Assembly: GCA_034336665.1 (NCBI GenBank)
Contig: JAPFBE010000013.1
Coordinates: 22,857,056 to 22,921,055, forward strand
Length of the DNA stretch: 64,000 bases
DNA from: Luscinia megarhynchos
Lineage: Eukaryota; Chordata; Aves; Passeriformes; Turdidae
Direction: 5' to 3'
Below, piece by piece: positions 1 through 14,514 of the stretch (position 1 is its first letter; every line of letters begins with the position of its first letter). Both the position numbers and the translations under genes were made by a program. Below the pieces are notes generated by a model. That model saw nothing but the letters and a program-made list of their open reading frames with translations. It was not told where the DNA came from and made no database searches.

Positions 1-3000
1 GACAGAAAGGGGTGCAAAGATTTCCAACATGTAGTTGCACACAGCAGGCAAAGGAAGGAGAGAAATATGTTCTCCAGTGGGTTTCAGAGACTATTTAAAA
101 TACAATAATTAATAAGTCAAATATTTCATCAAATCAGACTCCAGAGTCTCAACTTCCCATCATGTCTATTCCACATAGCACCAGTAATTTTCCTTTCCTC
201 CCTCTTCTGTTGAGGTGATTAATAATTAACTATTATTAAAAGAAAAATCTGAGGGAACCCGCTTCCAGTTTTGCAACCAAAAGACTCAAACTGATGCTAA
301 TTATAATCCTCATCACTTTTCATCCAGCTAGGCAAAATCTGGGTTTGTGGCAGAAGGCTGTGCCTCTGTTCTTCACTGTATCAAAAGCTAATGGGATAGG
401 GAGGGATGAGGAAATGTAGCAGATTCTTATGAGCTTTGGAAGGAGCTCATATGAGGCAAGACAGAAATGAAGAGGTCTCAGCTTTTTGGAAAGCCCTTTT
501 GAAAGCTCGTTGGAGGAGCCATAGCAGAACTGACTGCTTCTGACTTCTGCTAATACCCCATGCTGAATATTAATGATAAACATAATAAAATATGTATACA
601 GTGTAATAGGAATAAAAACGCACATGTAGCACCACAGATTTATAGTACTGCTTTACATACACATTCAGACAGCTGAGTAGCTGTGGTGAGCATGGAGCCT
701 GCTGCAAAGATTAAAAACTAGCTCCCTGCTCTATATATTTATTCATGCTTGTGCCAGACTTTTTTCACCTCTACTGCATAGCTTTTAGGTCCCTTTGCTT
801 CTCAATTCCCAGTGTGATTAATAGGTTAATCTCTATCATTGTCCAAGCACCTGGAACTATTTAAAGCTGAAGAAAAAGGGGGTGGATAAGGAGCAGGTTT
901 GCTGGTGTTTTACAATCCTATCCCACAAGAGATTTCACTATCAACAAACCAATGAATTGGAATGGCTTAAGTCTCTCCAGAAATGACCTACCTCCATTCC
1001 TACCCTACATCTGGCTATATTCCATCTTTTTCACCACCCTGGATCTGCACAGAGCAGTTTCTGATAGCTAGGGATTCTCAACAGCATCAGCTAGACATTC
1101 CCTATGCACAACATGACAAATGGGAGTATGTCCTGTTCTAAATCCTTAATAGTTAAAAATAGTCAATGCTACAGAAGCCTGAAAAGTCTGAAAAGAGCCC
1201 AAAATTCATAGAGGCAAGATGGCAGAAGAGAGCTGGTCAGTATGTCAACAGAGCCACCTTTTATGGTCTCCAACAAGGACTGCATCAGGTGTTCTGCTGT
1301 TGTATCAAAAAAAACCACACTATTTTTTTCTCCCACCTGTATCATTTGGTCTAACAAAACAATTTTGTATCACCCTATATACTACCTTGCATGTTTACAT
1401 AGCATCCTTTCTTCTCTTTCAGCTCCAGTTGCTTTCTGCCTTTCTTTTTCTGCATCTTTTGTGCTTCGCCCAATCTGTTTCCCAGGACTGAAGACCACTG
1501 TCTATTTCTGTGGCCAGAATTAGTGATATTTTCCAATTAGAATTTTCAAGAGATCTTGGGTTTTGTTGGTATAGAAGAGTTTGCCCTGAGAAGGGCACAG
1601 AGCCAAGGAATGGGTCTGATGATCCTGAATGAGAACAGGTGTGAGTACCACCACAAGCTAGCTGGATGCATTCTCCACTCTCTGTTTTAATCTTATAATT
1701 TCTTGAAGCAGAAGTGGCCTCAATATATATAAATGAAACTCTTAGGCAAAATCCACAGAGTGGTAGTAAATGTAATTATTACAGTAATAACATAATGCAG
1801 GGAAAATATCTTAACATGTGTTTACAAATAACAACACTCTCCTTTAAGGCACTTGAGACATTCCTTGCTCTGTAGGATGCACCTGTTCATCAGATAGGCA
1901 GTCTCTCAGGGGTCTGACCTGAACCACTGAGCAGCTTCAGCTGGGAATTAGACCCCCTTCTGGGACTTAAAGCACTGGAAATTATTTAAAGTGCTTGCAA
2001 GCAAATCCTTGGTGCCTATCAAACAGTTCCCCAGAGACAGCAGAAACAGGTGAAAAAATTTTCCTGTGGAGACTCTGACAGTGATCTTGAGAAAGCACCA
2101 TGGGAAGCAAACAAGCCCTCACCTAAATGCAGCTAGAGTTGCCCATATTCTTTTCCTGCTCTGATATTCAACACCTTTGCTTCCTACCTGTCGAAAGAGC
2201 TGTCAGCAGAGGTAGCTTTTTTGACTGAGTCTGCTCACAGACTCAGCACTCTTACAGAGTCGTTTCATTCTGAATGACTCCCAGTTGTTTATGCCAGAGG
2301 AATACAGTACCATGCTCCAAAGCATTTCAGTTACTGGAGATCAATTGTACCCAAACATCTTGCCAAAGTACAAGATTAAGACTGCAAGCAGGACCTTCTG
2401 CTATACCAAGCAAGTCAAGGAAATAGAAGTCTGCTGTGAACTGTCCTCCACCAGAGGTTATTGCCTTGTCTCAACTTTGAGACTTGTTACTTTTAGTCTT
2501 TACGACAAATTTGCCCATTTAGAATGAAACAGAGCAATGAAAGAAGCAGCTCTGCTGGCAACTCTTTGAGGGATGGCATCACCAGCACCATGGGGGCAGC
2601 TGTCAGCAGCTGCAGCATCTTCCACTGACTCAGCTGTTTGCAGGACCATCCATTGCTCTGTGCCCTTGGCTCAGACGTGAAGTAAAATGTATTTCCTGAA
2701 TCAAGTGTCACAGCAATAACTTGAGCACTTCACACAGACAGCCTGTGAGTGGGACTCGTTAAAATTCGATTTTAAAATTGCTTTAGCTACCTCTAAGTTG
2801 ACTCAGGACAAGTCTCTCCCTGCCTTTTGTAGACTATTTCCCTCGGACCCTCTAATGACAAGGTCACTAGGAGCACATGAAAAGCAGTTTCCACAAGAGA
2901 GGGAAAAGAAACTGGTTTTGCAACCAGCCTGTAAATCACTTGCACTCAACTGGTACAAGTTTCTTGTGTAAACCAGGTATTAGAAAAACAACCCTTGCCT

Positions 3001-6000
3001 TTAATTAACAAAAATGAATTCAGACTGCAGGAGCAGGTGAGTTTGGCACCTAAGCTGGTAAGATCAGACAAGCTCAATACAAAAATCTATGCACACAACG
3101 TACACCCAGCGGGATACACACAGAGAGCCCTGAGAACACAAGATGGAAGAATTTCCATCATCAAAGCAGAACATCACAGGCAGCTGCAGGCAGCCTGAGG
3201 GCAGGACACAGTTGCTAAGCAACTCTTCCCTAGGTTGGATGTCACACACACCACCAGCCCCAACCACGCTGGGCATATAAGGGATATTTTGCACTGGGTT
3301 TCAATAAGAAGGCAGAGAATAAGTGGATTGTTTTCCAATGCTCTCGTGAAGCAACGCCACGGACCTTGATTCTGTGATTCTAACCCACAGTCCCCTTTCA
3401 AACACATCTAGGCTTTCTGTAGTTGGAAGTGGTATTTGACTGGACCACTTAGATGCTTATGGCATAAATACAGACATCAGGGTGAAACGTGCAACACGGA
3501 CACTGATGCAGACAATTGGATGTTTTGGCCTGGTAGTGTTTGAAATGTCTCCCCAACAAGAATAGGTTCAGAAATAAATAGATAGGCAAATAATATAAAG
3601 CATTGTTAAAGAAAGCCAGAAAAGCAATTCTCCTCCCTACTTACTGCCACACGAACTGTAAGCTTTTTTTTTCCTCTTTTTTTAGAAATCTTTCTTATGA
3701 TGAATCAGTAAAACCATCAAAGGATCAATATTTTGAAAAAAGCAGAAATATGTTAGGACATTCCACCCTCTCTCTCAAGTATTTGGATCCTGGGGGAGTA
3801 TCTGTCTGCCCAGGAAGATAAGGGTAGATGAGTATCTTGAAGAGAACAGTTCTTGAAGAGAAAACATTGAAGGACAGGTGACCTCACGAAGCAGAAATCT
3901 GAAAGAAAAATTTACCTACAAAAAACTTGAGAAGTCTCAGTTCAGCTGAGTTGGGAAAGCCAGAACCACCCAACTCAGCAGAACAACTTGAGTGAAAAAG
4001 AAAAAGGAGAAGTGGTTAAGGACACTGAAAGCAGGTCATGGCTAGAGCCATACTGACCAGGCAACAGATCTCTGCTCATTTCTGCTGCGAGCTTCAGCAG
4101 ATCTCATGCCCCACTGCAGAACATTTCTGTTCTGGTAATACAACATTGCTGTAACAGATGAGAATTTCTTTAAGAAACTTTTAAAAACAGGTCTTGCCAT
4201 AGGTGTACATCTTTAGTGCTGCCCAAGCATAAGTCAAGGAAGATTTTCTATAGCTACCACAGCTTTGGGCTAAACAAACACATCACGAGGTGCTTAAAAA
4301 TGCCTTCTCACTTTGGGGAGTAACTAAGACACAAGTGACCAGGTTTCTGACAGCACTGACTCTTTCAGGGATAAGGAAAGAAATTTATATGCAAGCTGCA
4401 AATATCAACATTCATCACCCCCTCCTGGCAGAACTAACTTGTCTTGTCTGAAAGGTATTTATACTTGTATAGAGCAAGTTTATCTAGTGCTCAGCAGCCA
4501 TCATAAATTCTTCCACTCCACCCTAACCTACTTTTAGTGGAATGTTTCTCTGTAACTACTCACCTGTACTAATAGGTCCAGTGTGCCAGGCATGGGACAA
4601 GTGCACTGAGAGACCTCCCTGCACCCTCAAAAACAGAGATATGAATACTTCGTGTTATTAATCTAATTCTACAGATGAGCAGCTCAGGTTCTGGGATTCT
4701 TAATCAAATACTTATGGCCTTTTGGGATGTTCATGGAAGAGCTGGACATATTCCCCACACTGTCTGAATGGCAGAGAAGCATTTTTTCCCCATGCAGGTT
4801 AGATTATTCATCCTCAACTGAGTTTCTGGGAAGCTCCAGAAATGTTAACAATGAGGTTTATTCATTAAAAAGCTATCTGTCCCTTTTGTTTTATGTTCAG
4901 TGGGCCAAAGAGAAAGTCAGGAACTACTCTATACACAAGAATCTGAGAGCATCTGAGAGAACAACAAACCTCTCCAAACTTCTCCTGTCCTTTTTTTTTT
5001 GTTTAGCTTGAACCTTGATCAAGAAGAACATATCTCAGCAAGCCTTTCCTTCACAGGCTCTTTCATTTGCACATCAGGGTGTGATGTGAGCCTGGACCTT
5101 TGTGAGATTTCCCCAGCTTTTATCAAGCTCCATCTTTGTGAAAGGGAACTTAGGGCTTTGCTCAACTCCAAAAGTTTTGGGCTTTCCCCACAAAGATTTA
5201 TTCTTCCCTTCGGGACAAAATAGCAATATATTTGGACAGCAGGCACACAGCTTGAAGATGAACAAATAGTTTTCAGCTGAAGCTTTTTTCCTCCTTTTCA
5301 ATTTTACACAGAAGTCTCTGGAGGGGAAAGAGAGAAAGTGAACAGAAAAGTCCACAGGGAGTGGAACGTGTGGGGGGAGGAGAGTGAAAGGAAACAAATT
5401 AAAATGACTGATAGAAGTTGTGTGTATTAGTGCATTATTTATAAAGACAAGTTCAGCTGAAAAACATTCCTGTCCAAGTAGGAAGAAAGGAAATAAGTCT
5501 TCTTATTTCTCTGCATTCGATAGTTGCTATCATCCCAATCCAAGTGTCAGATGCATCATCTGCAAACCAAACAAGGATTGTGGCCTCAACCAACCATGCT
5601 TTGTGTGGAACATCTGTGGCTTGCAGGTCAAGATTACAAGAGAAAGTAAAAACATTTTTGGAAGCCTTCCATGCACGTTAAAAATCCTGATATGGGAGCA
5701 GCCTCCAGAACATAGAACTTGTTTTATGAGCCTGCCCTGGGGAAGCACAGCAAGGGCAACGTTGTCATATTTAGCAACACTGATTTTAGGACATCTTCAG
5801 TGATATCCCAGGGCTACTTTTCCAGGAGTGGAACAGAGGGAGAAAGTTGCCAGGTAACACTGGGGAAATTCCAAAGAGTCAAGCCCCAATTATTTTGTTT
5901 GTATTTTGAGCCAAAATAGGTGAATTCCTCAAAGATATTGTCAGGCCAGGGAAAGATACCTCCCTTGGAACTGCATTGGCAGTCAGTTAATAAAACCAAG

Positions 6001-7326
6001 TTTTCAGGTTTGCAAGGACACTCTTTATTCTCCAATATTCCTCTCTGAATTCCTGTAAGGTAATACAGAATTTAAAGCTATCCAATATTTTGCAACAATC
6101 TATGTTCATTATAGATGTCCTTTGTCTTCCAGATGTATGCTCTTTACAAAATGCACATGCATTAGTTTGCCCATGGAATTTATCTGTACACTTGCTATTG
6201 CTTATGGTTTCATTGCCTATGAAATTCATTGTAATTTTCCAAATACTTCATTATTTTGCTGGAGATAGAAATTAGAATGGAAAAATAGCTACTTATAGGA
6301 CCATTTATTTTCTGAAGGTCATTGGCTTTTCTTAAAAAGAAAACCTTTTAAGTATCTCCTCAAATCTGCCTGCTTTTTCAGAAAATAATTGCCAGTATTG
6401 TAGCAAAAATAAATAACTTTAAATATTGTAGCACTCGTGCTGTGCAGTGTTTGCCTGCAGCTGGTCCACTCTTGAGAGGACCTGCCAATAACTCCACTCT
6501 CTGACACAGTGTACACTCATCTTTTTCCGGTTTTGGCTAGAACCATTCTGCTATGGCCCCTGCCTGTTCCTTTCAAAGCTCTTAGAAGTTAGGATTCCTC
6601 CAGAAATGGATTCTCTCCTGGACATAATCCTGGAGATATCTGCCAGCTCTGTTCTGAGCCTTTTATGGAGATTGTCTAATGATCCCAGCTGGGTCTGACT
6701 AGGACTGGATAGGTCCTCTAGAGCCAAAGCATCCTGCTATAGTATCTTGCCAGAAGAGCTGGCCTACAACATTATATTGTTGCAAGCTTCCCATACCTAC
6801 TCTTTAACAGCTATTTTACAGCTTGTCCTTTACATTTTCAAGCTGTTCTTTTTATTTTTAATATTGTTCATGATGCTTTGGGGTGAAAGAGAACCAACTT
6901 CTCAATCTCAGCCATTTTCAAGCCATCATTAATTTCTTTCCCATCCTCATTTACTAATAGATCTACTTTCTCCCTACTGTTACTTTTTGCTCTGATCTGT
7001 TTGCAAAAAGCCTTTCTTATTCTACTTGAACCCATTGATTTCATTCTGTTTCTCATCTGCCAAGCCCTGAGATGGAATGTTTTATCAGCTAGGAATTCAT
7101 CTAATTTCTTTCTATTATGCGACATTATTTCAGCTGCCTCACTGAAACTGAAGCATAACAGATCTCCTGCACTCACTTTTATCATCTAAGGTTCTTATTC
7201 AGCAAGGTAATGCCACCAGGCTCACCTGAGTTGTCTCACTGAGGTCAGGCACTGAAAGTTAGAAGGATAGTCCTAAGGCTCTTGTCCATCAGTGGGAGGT
7301 AAAAGCTCTGTTGCTGCCATCTTGTG

Positions 7327-7394
7327 AAAAAAAATAATATATACATTGTGGGGATATATATTGATATGTATTATATATTATATATTGATACATG
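7327..7394. repeat. AT-rich low-complexity tract
   Basis: Runs of TATA and TATTATATATT type surrounding a short CATTGTGGGG interruption. Confidence 0.8.
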
Positions 7395-8391
7395 TTGAGG
7401 ATATGCTCATAGGAAAATGCTGCAAATAGAGTTTTCTCTGTATTCCTAATCAAGAGATAGAGTGTCTGTCACCTACTTTCTTCCTCTCTCACTTACAGAA
7501 GAAATTAAGAACCTGCCTAGATGTCCTGTTCATCCTTTGATGTCATCCATCCCACAAGAATGGAATAAACTACAGAGGACTGGCACAAGGGCTACCAGCA
7601 GATGTCAGGTCCAGCATTCTGGCATTTCTCATTGTGACTGTTGCTCCCAAAACCCAGCAAATGGCTCAAATGGGGCACCCTCTCAGGAGGTGCTAATCCA
7701 CAAGATGCTCTGCATGGGTGGTAGGAGAGAAAGTGTTGAGAGGGTGCATATGTCTTAAGCAGTCAATGGTATTGAAAAGTAGCCCTGCAGGAGGATTAAT
7801 TATGTCATTTGATGGAAAGAAAATTGAGCAAAAGTGTTTGAAAATCTCTGCAACTCTCCTGTCTTCCCCACTGCCTCACTTTCTCATTTGGAAACGCTTC
7901 CCCCACTCTGGATGATTTGATAAGGCCTTTTCTTGTTTCTTTGCCGCCTTAAGCTAGTGTTATTTGATTTTGCTGCACTTTCCTCCCCTCCCTGTTCTGA
8001 GGTGTGCACTGCTGGCTATCTGTTAAATTCCATCTCCCTTGCTTGTTCATTTTCTATACAATTCCTTTACACACCCTCCCTTCAGCCAAATGAATTTTTT
8101 AATCTACCTTGTATTTTAAGTTGTCTTGATATTGTTCGCCTTTGGGCTTACGAGACAATGTTTTTAATACTTTCCCATCTTTCCTATGCCCCATCTCCAG
8201 CTCATACTAGAGGACAGCTTTGCATTCATTCCTATCAACTCCATAATTGGTTTGCAGAAAGTTCCAGCGTCCTTATTAGAGCTATGCCAGAACCAATACC
8301 ACGGGCCTGATTCCCCAGCAATAGAAAGTGAAGAACTACCAGGGAAATGAGAACAATTTATCACTTGCAAGGGTAGATTGAAGTCACTACC

Positions 8392-8446
8392 AAAAAAAAA
8401 AAAAAAAAAACAAAAAAAAACAAAAAAAAAACCAAAACAAAACAAC
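8392..8446 (+). repeat. A-rich tract
   Basis: A19, C, A9, C, A10 and then CCAAAACAAAACAAC. It could be the decayed tail of a retroposed sequence, but no upstream source sequence was recognised. Confidence 0.9.
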
Positions 8447-9759
8447 TTTTTGAAAATATTATTTGAGACTGGCTTTGCCTCTAAGACAAACCGAACTGAA
8501 AGTCCAGACAGCAGAAATTCTTTCAGACCTGGGCAACATTAGATTGAGATATGAATTTGGTATGGTAATAGCTCCAAAAGTTCTCACACTCCTGAAAAGT
8601 AGACTCTTGAGTCATACAGGCAGTGTTTGCCTGATCAAATAAAACTCTACCATAACTTTCATCCCACCTCAGACACTGCTCCTCCACAACCCTCTTACAT
8701 CCACCTGGCCACCAGCTCAGAATCCCATCATTTACAGTATCATTTTTCTTAATATCATCCCCCTCAAAAAAGAAAAAGTTGCTAGATACTCAGTGTACGA
8801 GCATCTCTGATGAGATATTTCTTTGTCAGCAGTGGGGCTTTTTCCCCAATATATTTTTCAGTAATAATAAAACATCCTTATGTTTAGATTTTAAAATACC
8901 TGAAAGCTATCTGGCTTTGCAATTTTGAACCTTTTTCTTTTTTATACTGTGCAACCATTTCATAAAACATCTTATTTATTTTTGCCACACTTCAGTACTG
9001 AAAGTTCATTGGTTTTTTGCAGGTACAATTGTTATATTCATGTCACAGTAGCCTGTTTCTTTGCCTCATTTAACTCCAACATATTCTAGTTGGGGTAAAC
9101 CAGAGTATGTAATGTCATTTTCCCAAAAATAACACTTCAGCTTCTCAATAAATCCAAACAAACCTCATTGTGGGGATATATACAAAGACATTTACTTTGA
9201 ACATCAACTGTGGAAATATGTGTTAGAATCTGCCAGGGCATCTCAGTGCCTTTCATTTTGATACTTTCACATGGATAAAAGAAGAGGTCAGCTTCTTCTT
9301 CCACGGCTAATTTTGGCTCTCAGGATGCTAATGGAAATAAAAATGCTATGTGCCTTACTCTAGATGAGCCAATTTCACTGTGGTGATGCCTAGAGAGAAG
9401 TCAGTTGGATGGAGGAATACTTCTCATCATTTTTATTCCTTCATTTATTTTCCATTCTTTTTTCCAGAAAGACCACAGCAACAGGAAAAAAAGACAAGAC
9501 TGTGTTGCCATACCTTCAAAGTCTTCTAACATTTTGACTCATTGCTTTGTTTCTCTTTGGAAACTTCCTGGTACAGAGGCAATTCTGAAATAAAGTTTGT
9601 AGCAATGCTTGGATCATTAATCCCTCAATAATTCAAAATCCAAGTTCTCTGGACACAGGAATTGACCGCATAACACGCACATTATCAACATAGGTCAGGT
9701 TAAAATTTAAAGTGTCTACCATGCCATGATAATTGCAGAATGTCAAAGAATTTTCAAAA

Positions 9760-9907
9760 CATTTCCTCATGAATCCTCAGAGCATGCAGTGAATCTTATC
9801 AGCAACATTTGAACCATCTAATTATGATAAAAGCAGCAGTGACTTGACCAGTTCACATAGAGGGTGGAACAGGTAGAAAAATCCCAATTCCTACCCAGTC
9901 CCACAGT
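9760..9907 (+). mobile_element. Possible MIR/CORE-type SINE remnant
   Basis: The segment TGACTTGACCAGTTCACATAG with a following GGGTGGAACAGG...CCCAATTCCTACCCAGTCCCA resembles the diverged 3' half of MIR/CORE-SINEs (the TGACTTGCCCAAGGTCACA region and the tail after it). It abuts the CR1 fragment. The match is by eye and highly diverged. Confidence 0.4.
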
Positions 9908-10147
9908 CTTAAGCTGCACAAAGGGAAATTTAGGCTTGATATTAGGAAAATGTTTTTTTACAGAAAAGGTGATAAAGTACTGGAATGGTCTGCCTGGGGA
10001 GATGATGGAGTCACCGTCCCTGGATGTATTTAGAAAAAAAGACTGGATGTGACACTCAGTGTCATGGTTTAGCTGAGGTGTTCAGGCATGGGATGAACTC
10101 GATGACCCTAAAGGTCTCTTCCAACGTAGTGATTCTGTGATTCTTTC
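9908..10147 (+). mobile_element. CR1 LINE 3'-end fragment (CR1-Y/J-like), plus orientation
   Basis: The order of landmarks is that of an avian CR1 3' end: GATATTAGGAAAATG, ACTGGAATGGTCTGCCTGGGGAG, TGATGGAGTCACCGTCCCTGG, TGTCATGGTTTAG, GGATGAACTCGATGACCCTAAAGG, TCTCTTCCAAC, then GATTCTGTGATTCTTTC. It is about 240 bp and 5'-truncated, and it has lost reading frame, so it is a dead copy. Confidence 0.92.
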
Positions 10148-13100
10148 ATCAGTCTGCAGAGGAAAGAATAAGCTGGGTTGTTTATCCTATCCAGGTTTCA
10201 AAAATTTAGAGGGAGCCCCAACTCACTATTTCAGAAGGATGACAAACTCTTTTGCCCTGTATCTGCTGGAGTCATATTGACACTCTGTTCATCATGCTGT
10301 AACTATGAGATCATGCTTACAGGATCACTTAAAAAGGAAGCACATTTCTAATGAATATCTCATTTAAAAAGAAAAAAAACATAAAACTTTCTTTTTATGG
10401 CCTAACTTTTTATCTTAAAATATAGTGGGCCTGATTCACATGGGAATGTCAGGTTAGAAGTTCTACACAAAGTAAAAATATTGCTTCCTGAATTACCGTT
10501 TTGATTCATCATTATACAACCTCATTTTCTTCTGCCCTAGTTTTTTTCTTTTCTCTGCTGCTGATCACATCTTCCTTTATTGATATTCCAGTCACATGCA
10601 TTGTCCTACCCACTTTCTGTAATGCTAACTAAATCATTGTTTTCATGCATGAGATCTTCCTACTTAGTCATTTCCCATATTTCTTGTGTTGAGACATTGA
10701 GGGAAGACTTTTTTCCATTTTATCTGACACCCTTTGACCTCACTTTTGTTTTTGTATTCCCTCTTTCTTAGTCCTAATCAAACCTAGAGACATAGTCAGA
10801 CCATACCTCCTGCTCATCTTTGAGTTCTTCTTCAATAGCAATTACTCTGCTTTGAGCCTGACTGATGCCTGGTTCAGTCCCTATGTCCATGTCCAGTATT
10901 CCCTGCTGAGAAATCCCCCCTCCTGCTCCCTCCAAATTCTCCTCATAGATGGCTCTCCAACATTTCTTCTTCTGTCAGCCAGCCCAGTGCTCTCAGCACG
11001 GGTGGCAATAAGACTCTCACATCCCCTCCCATTCTCTGGCAATAGCAGCATTCAGAAACAGAAAGCAGCATGCAGCCCTACAAGTGCTATTCTACAAGTA
11101 GAATAACAAAATAATTTAGACTTTGGATAAGACTTCTAAAATCATTGAGTTCAAGCACCATAACCTTTGTGCTCTGTGCTCTTGGCCACCTTCCTTCCTT
11201 CCCAAATCATTTTCCCACCTGGCCTCAAACTGTGCCTCTGGTTCTCTCATTTGTTTTACTTTTCTGTGTGCCCTTTCCCCACAAGGCTTTGGTTTTAACA
11301 GTTTACAATAACCAAGACTTTAAATTCTCCATTTTCCTGTTCCCTGTTGAGTCAGTAAAGAAACTCAGAGGAGAATGGAGATAGCCTAAACAGATAGGCC
11401 TTCTTGCACCATATCCTCCAGAGACTCCCCCAGCTCTTTCCCCAGTCACACCAGAAGAATATTACTCATAGAAGGATATTCCATGCCTGGCACTTTACCC
11501 ACTTTTGACTGTTGACTTCCAAGAATTTGATTATTCTCTCCACCATGAATATGATCTTCTGCTACAGAGCCACTGCCATTTTTTGTGATTCCCTTGTGAC
11601 AGTTTCAGGCCCTGCCTTTCAGTTACCCTCCTTTTCCCACTGCTTCCTTTAGCTCCTCCACTCACAGTAAAAGGAATTGCATCTCCATGAAACTGGCAAT
11701 TGGAAATTTTAATAGTACTAAAATAATTTAGTCCATACTACAGGTAATTTTATTAACAGTCAATATTTTCTAGCCTAAATGACAGATTTATTACAGCACA
11801 TTATTTTTATTATTGAATGTAATCATATCCCCATGCTACTGAAATCCTCTGGGCATCCACAGAGCTCTAGCAGTAATAAATAACCAATGCACACAGAGAA
11901 ACTTTGCTAAGGTGAATTTAAGATTATAAGCACATAGCAGTGGTTTGGGTGCATATTGCTCCTCAAGAACAGTGGAGTTAGCAAGTTGTTTGCAGGCAAG
12001 AGCAAAAGCAATTCTGATTTCTTGCGTTTTCAGTCAAATGTCCCACATAACCCAAAGTCATGGACTCCTTCTCCAGCTATTCTCCTTTGGATGCACCTTA
12101 CTTGTATCCTCTCCCTCTGTTTTCTTGTAGCAGCTTGCATAAGTCAGGCCCAGCTGATAGTGATGTTAGGATATGAACATGAGTTAACCTGATGTGATAA
12201 GGGAATAACTTCCCTTTAAAAGAGGAACTTAAGCAAGATCATGTCAAGAACCGCTTGTCCAGATGAGTGGATTGGTGGCACCAGCAAGTGGCAATAGACA
12301 GGTGCACATTTAGGGAATTTGTATGGACTAATGAAGCATTGGTTAATCTCTACCAAAATTTTTATGAGACAACACCTGGAAATGCCCAGAGTCCAAGGGG
12401 CCTAACCACTCAGCACTGGGAATATGCAGTTGGAGCTGCTACACTCACCCATCCAAATTCTCTTCTCTGACTCATCTAGTCTTCTCTCCCACTGAACAGA
12501 GAAGTTGTGTGACTCATAAAAATGAACATATCTGTGATTAAACTGTTCTGGTATCTAAGTCCATTTAGTCTATGCAATATCTCTTGGTCCTAAATGGCAG
12601 CAGCACCCACCCTCTGCACTTACATGTATGCAGCATCCCCATGGCTACCTGACCAAAACCAAGACAAGGGGGCAGCTCATACTGTGTTTGCTCTCAGCTA
12701 TGCACGTGCTCCTCACCCAGCTGACAGGCCACATTGGGCAAGTTACTCTCCAGCTCTCACCATTGTCTTTCCTCCCAGTGAGGCATTTGTTTAAGTCTGT
12801 TTCCCTAGCCTAGTCACTTATTTCCTTGGTACTTATGGGAACTTTTTTTTCCTTAATTGCCTATCCTGTTAGAAAATGTGGCTTGAAAGCAGCCAGCTGA
12901 TACCAGAGAAGATCAGGACTGACAGGTTGACATGCAGGAAGACAAAATGATTGCCTGTCTCATGCTTGTTTAAGAATCCAAGGTATAGAAAACCACTGGA
13001 AATGTGAAAATTTTGATTCAGATGAACCACTCAAACTCAAACTGCATTCCCACAGAATACCATTTCACTATTTCCCCTTCATTGAAGATTTTTAAAGCAG

Positions 13101-14422
13101 TTCACCAGGAGACACAGAACCATTTGTTATCTACTCCAAATATCAATTTGCTTTGTTTCCACGTTAACCTTTGGTCTTTTCCAGGTAAAAACTTGAATCT
13201 CACAATCAGGGAAGATGAGGTTTATCTATGGAGGAAGGTGAGTGCACTATTCAGGAGAAGTCAGACAGCAGGGCATGAGGTGCAATTGTCAAACTTAACC
13301 TTGTAGGCTGCTAAATACCTGCTAGAGAAACTGCATGACCTCAGCATCTGGCAAGGTCACAGCCTATGCTGCACAGGGAAAGATTGCCTTCAGCATGCTG
13401 CTCATGTAAATGAGGATTTGTGCACTGTGCACAAGTGCAAACAAAGCAGCAAAGCTCCTTGCTAACATTTGGAATACTCTGTCTCTTTGTAGTCACATGA
13501 CAGACTAAAACTACTTGCAGCTATATTCAGTCGTGTTTGCTTGTGTCAAGGACTCTTCACATAGATAAAAATTGATAAGGAACTTAAATGTTTTTGCTGA
13601 CACCGGGTATTTTCAGTTTCCTAACTCACTATTTGTACTGCTTTTTAAAACACTTGCATGTTACATGCTCATATCACCCAGAGCCTGTTAAAGGAGTTGG
13701 GCTAGAGATGACATGTTTACTAGTGTGAAGAAAACTATTATTCCTACCTTCAGCCTATTAAAAGTCAAAGCCCTGATGTTACCAACACGAAGAAATTCCT
13801 AGGAAGGAACCTGGAGCAAACACAAAAAATTGTGTTCAGTGCTGTACATCTGGGGCTCAAGGCCACTATTATTCCCACTGAATCATACTCCTTGCATGTC
13901 CTACCTCTGTTGTGATGCATAACAGCTGGTGAGAGCTCTCCTATCACCTTGCTTACACTGTAGGACACATCATGTTCTTCCAACATGCAATGCATTACAA
14001 AGTAACATGGAAATAACCCAAATCCAGCATATTTCCCTCCATAAATAAGAACAAATACATTCTGGAATCCTGGTTCTTCATCTGCTATTAGCCCTCCATG
14101 CTGTTATGCGGGGGAATAATGCTATTTTTAATGTATTTGTTAATATACATTGGCTAGAATTTTTCAAATATTTAATATTTTACAATATCTGCTATGAGTT
14201 AAGCACTCTGTTAGTGGGATTTGGAAGTGCAAGCAGATAGGCTCCTTTAAAGAGCTAAGGCATAAAGAGCTTTAAGAGCCTTGAATGAAAGAATCTATGA
14301 GTAGTAAGAAGAATCATTGGCTACACAGATAGAAATTGTCACTATCATCTTACTTCATGATAGTAAAACCCTGTATAACAATCCAAAACATTAGGCATTA
14401 TATATAAACTCTGAAAACTACT
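10148..14422. other. Gene desert
   Basis: No gene, RNA or clear repeat family was recognised. A 53-bp segment at 13185-13237 is bounded by splice-like sites (TCTTTTCCAG and GTGAGT) but has no other support. Confidence 0.7.
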
Positions 14423-14514
14423 GGATGGATGGATGGATGGATGGATGGATGGATGGATGGATGGATGGATGGATGGATGGATGGATGGATGGATGGATGG
14501 ATGGATGGATGGAT
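14423..14514 (+). repeat. GGAT tetranucleotide microsatellite, 23 copies
   Basis: Twenty-three uninterrupted GGAT units (92 bp). The reverse strand gives a Ser-Ile-His-Pro repeat open frame that is an artefact. Confidence 0.98.

Larger units (their letters stand above)
1..9759. other. Gene desert, left flank
   Basis: AT-rich intergenic or very long intronic sequence with no gene recognised on either strand. Open frames of up to 127 codons are at chance level. It holds the AT tract at 7.3 kb and the A-rich tract at 8.4 kb. A CTACAGATGAGCAGCTCAGG stretch near 4670 faintly recalls a MIR core. Confidence 0.7.

Noticed and set aside
3363..3383. GATTCTGTGATTCT sequence like the CR1 terminal repeat
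   Set aside because: Only about 20 bp match and no CR1 3' core precedes it.
7344..9182. Identical 17-bp CATTGTGGGGATATATA at 7344-7360 and 9166-9182
   Set aside because: Flanks differ completely on both sides and half of the match is TA-rich; probably coincidence.
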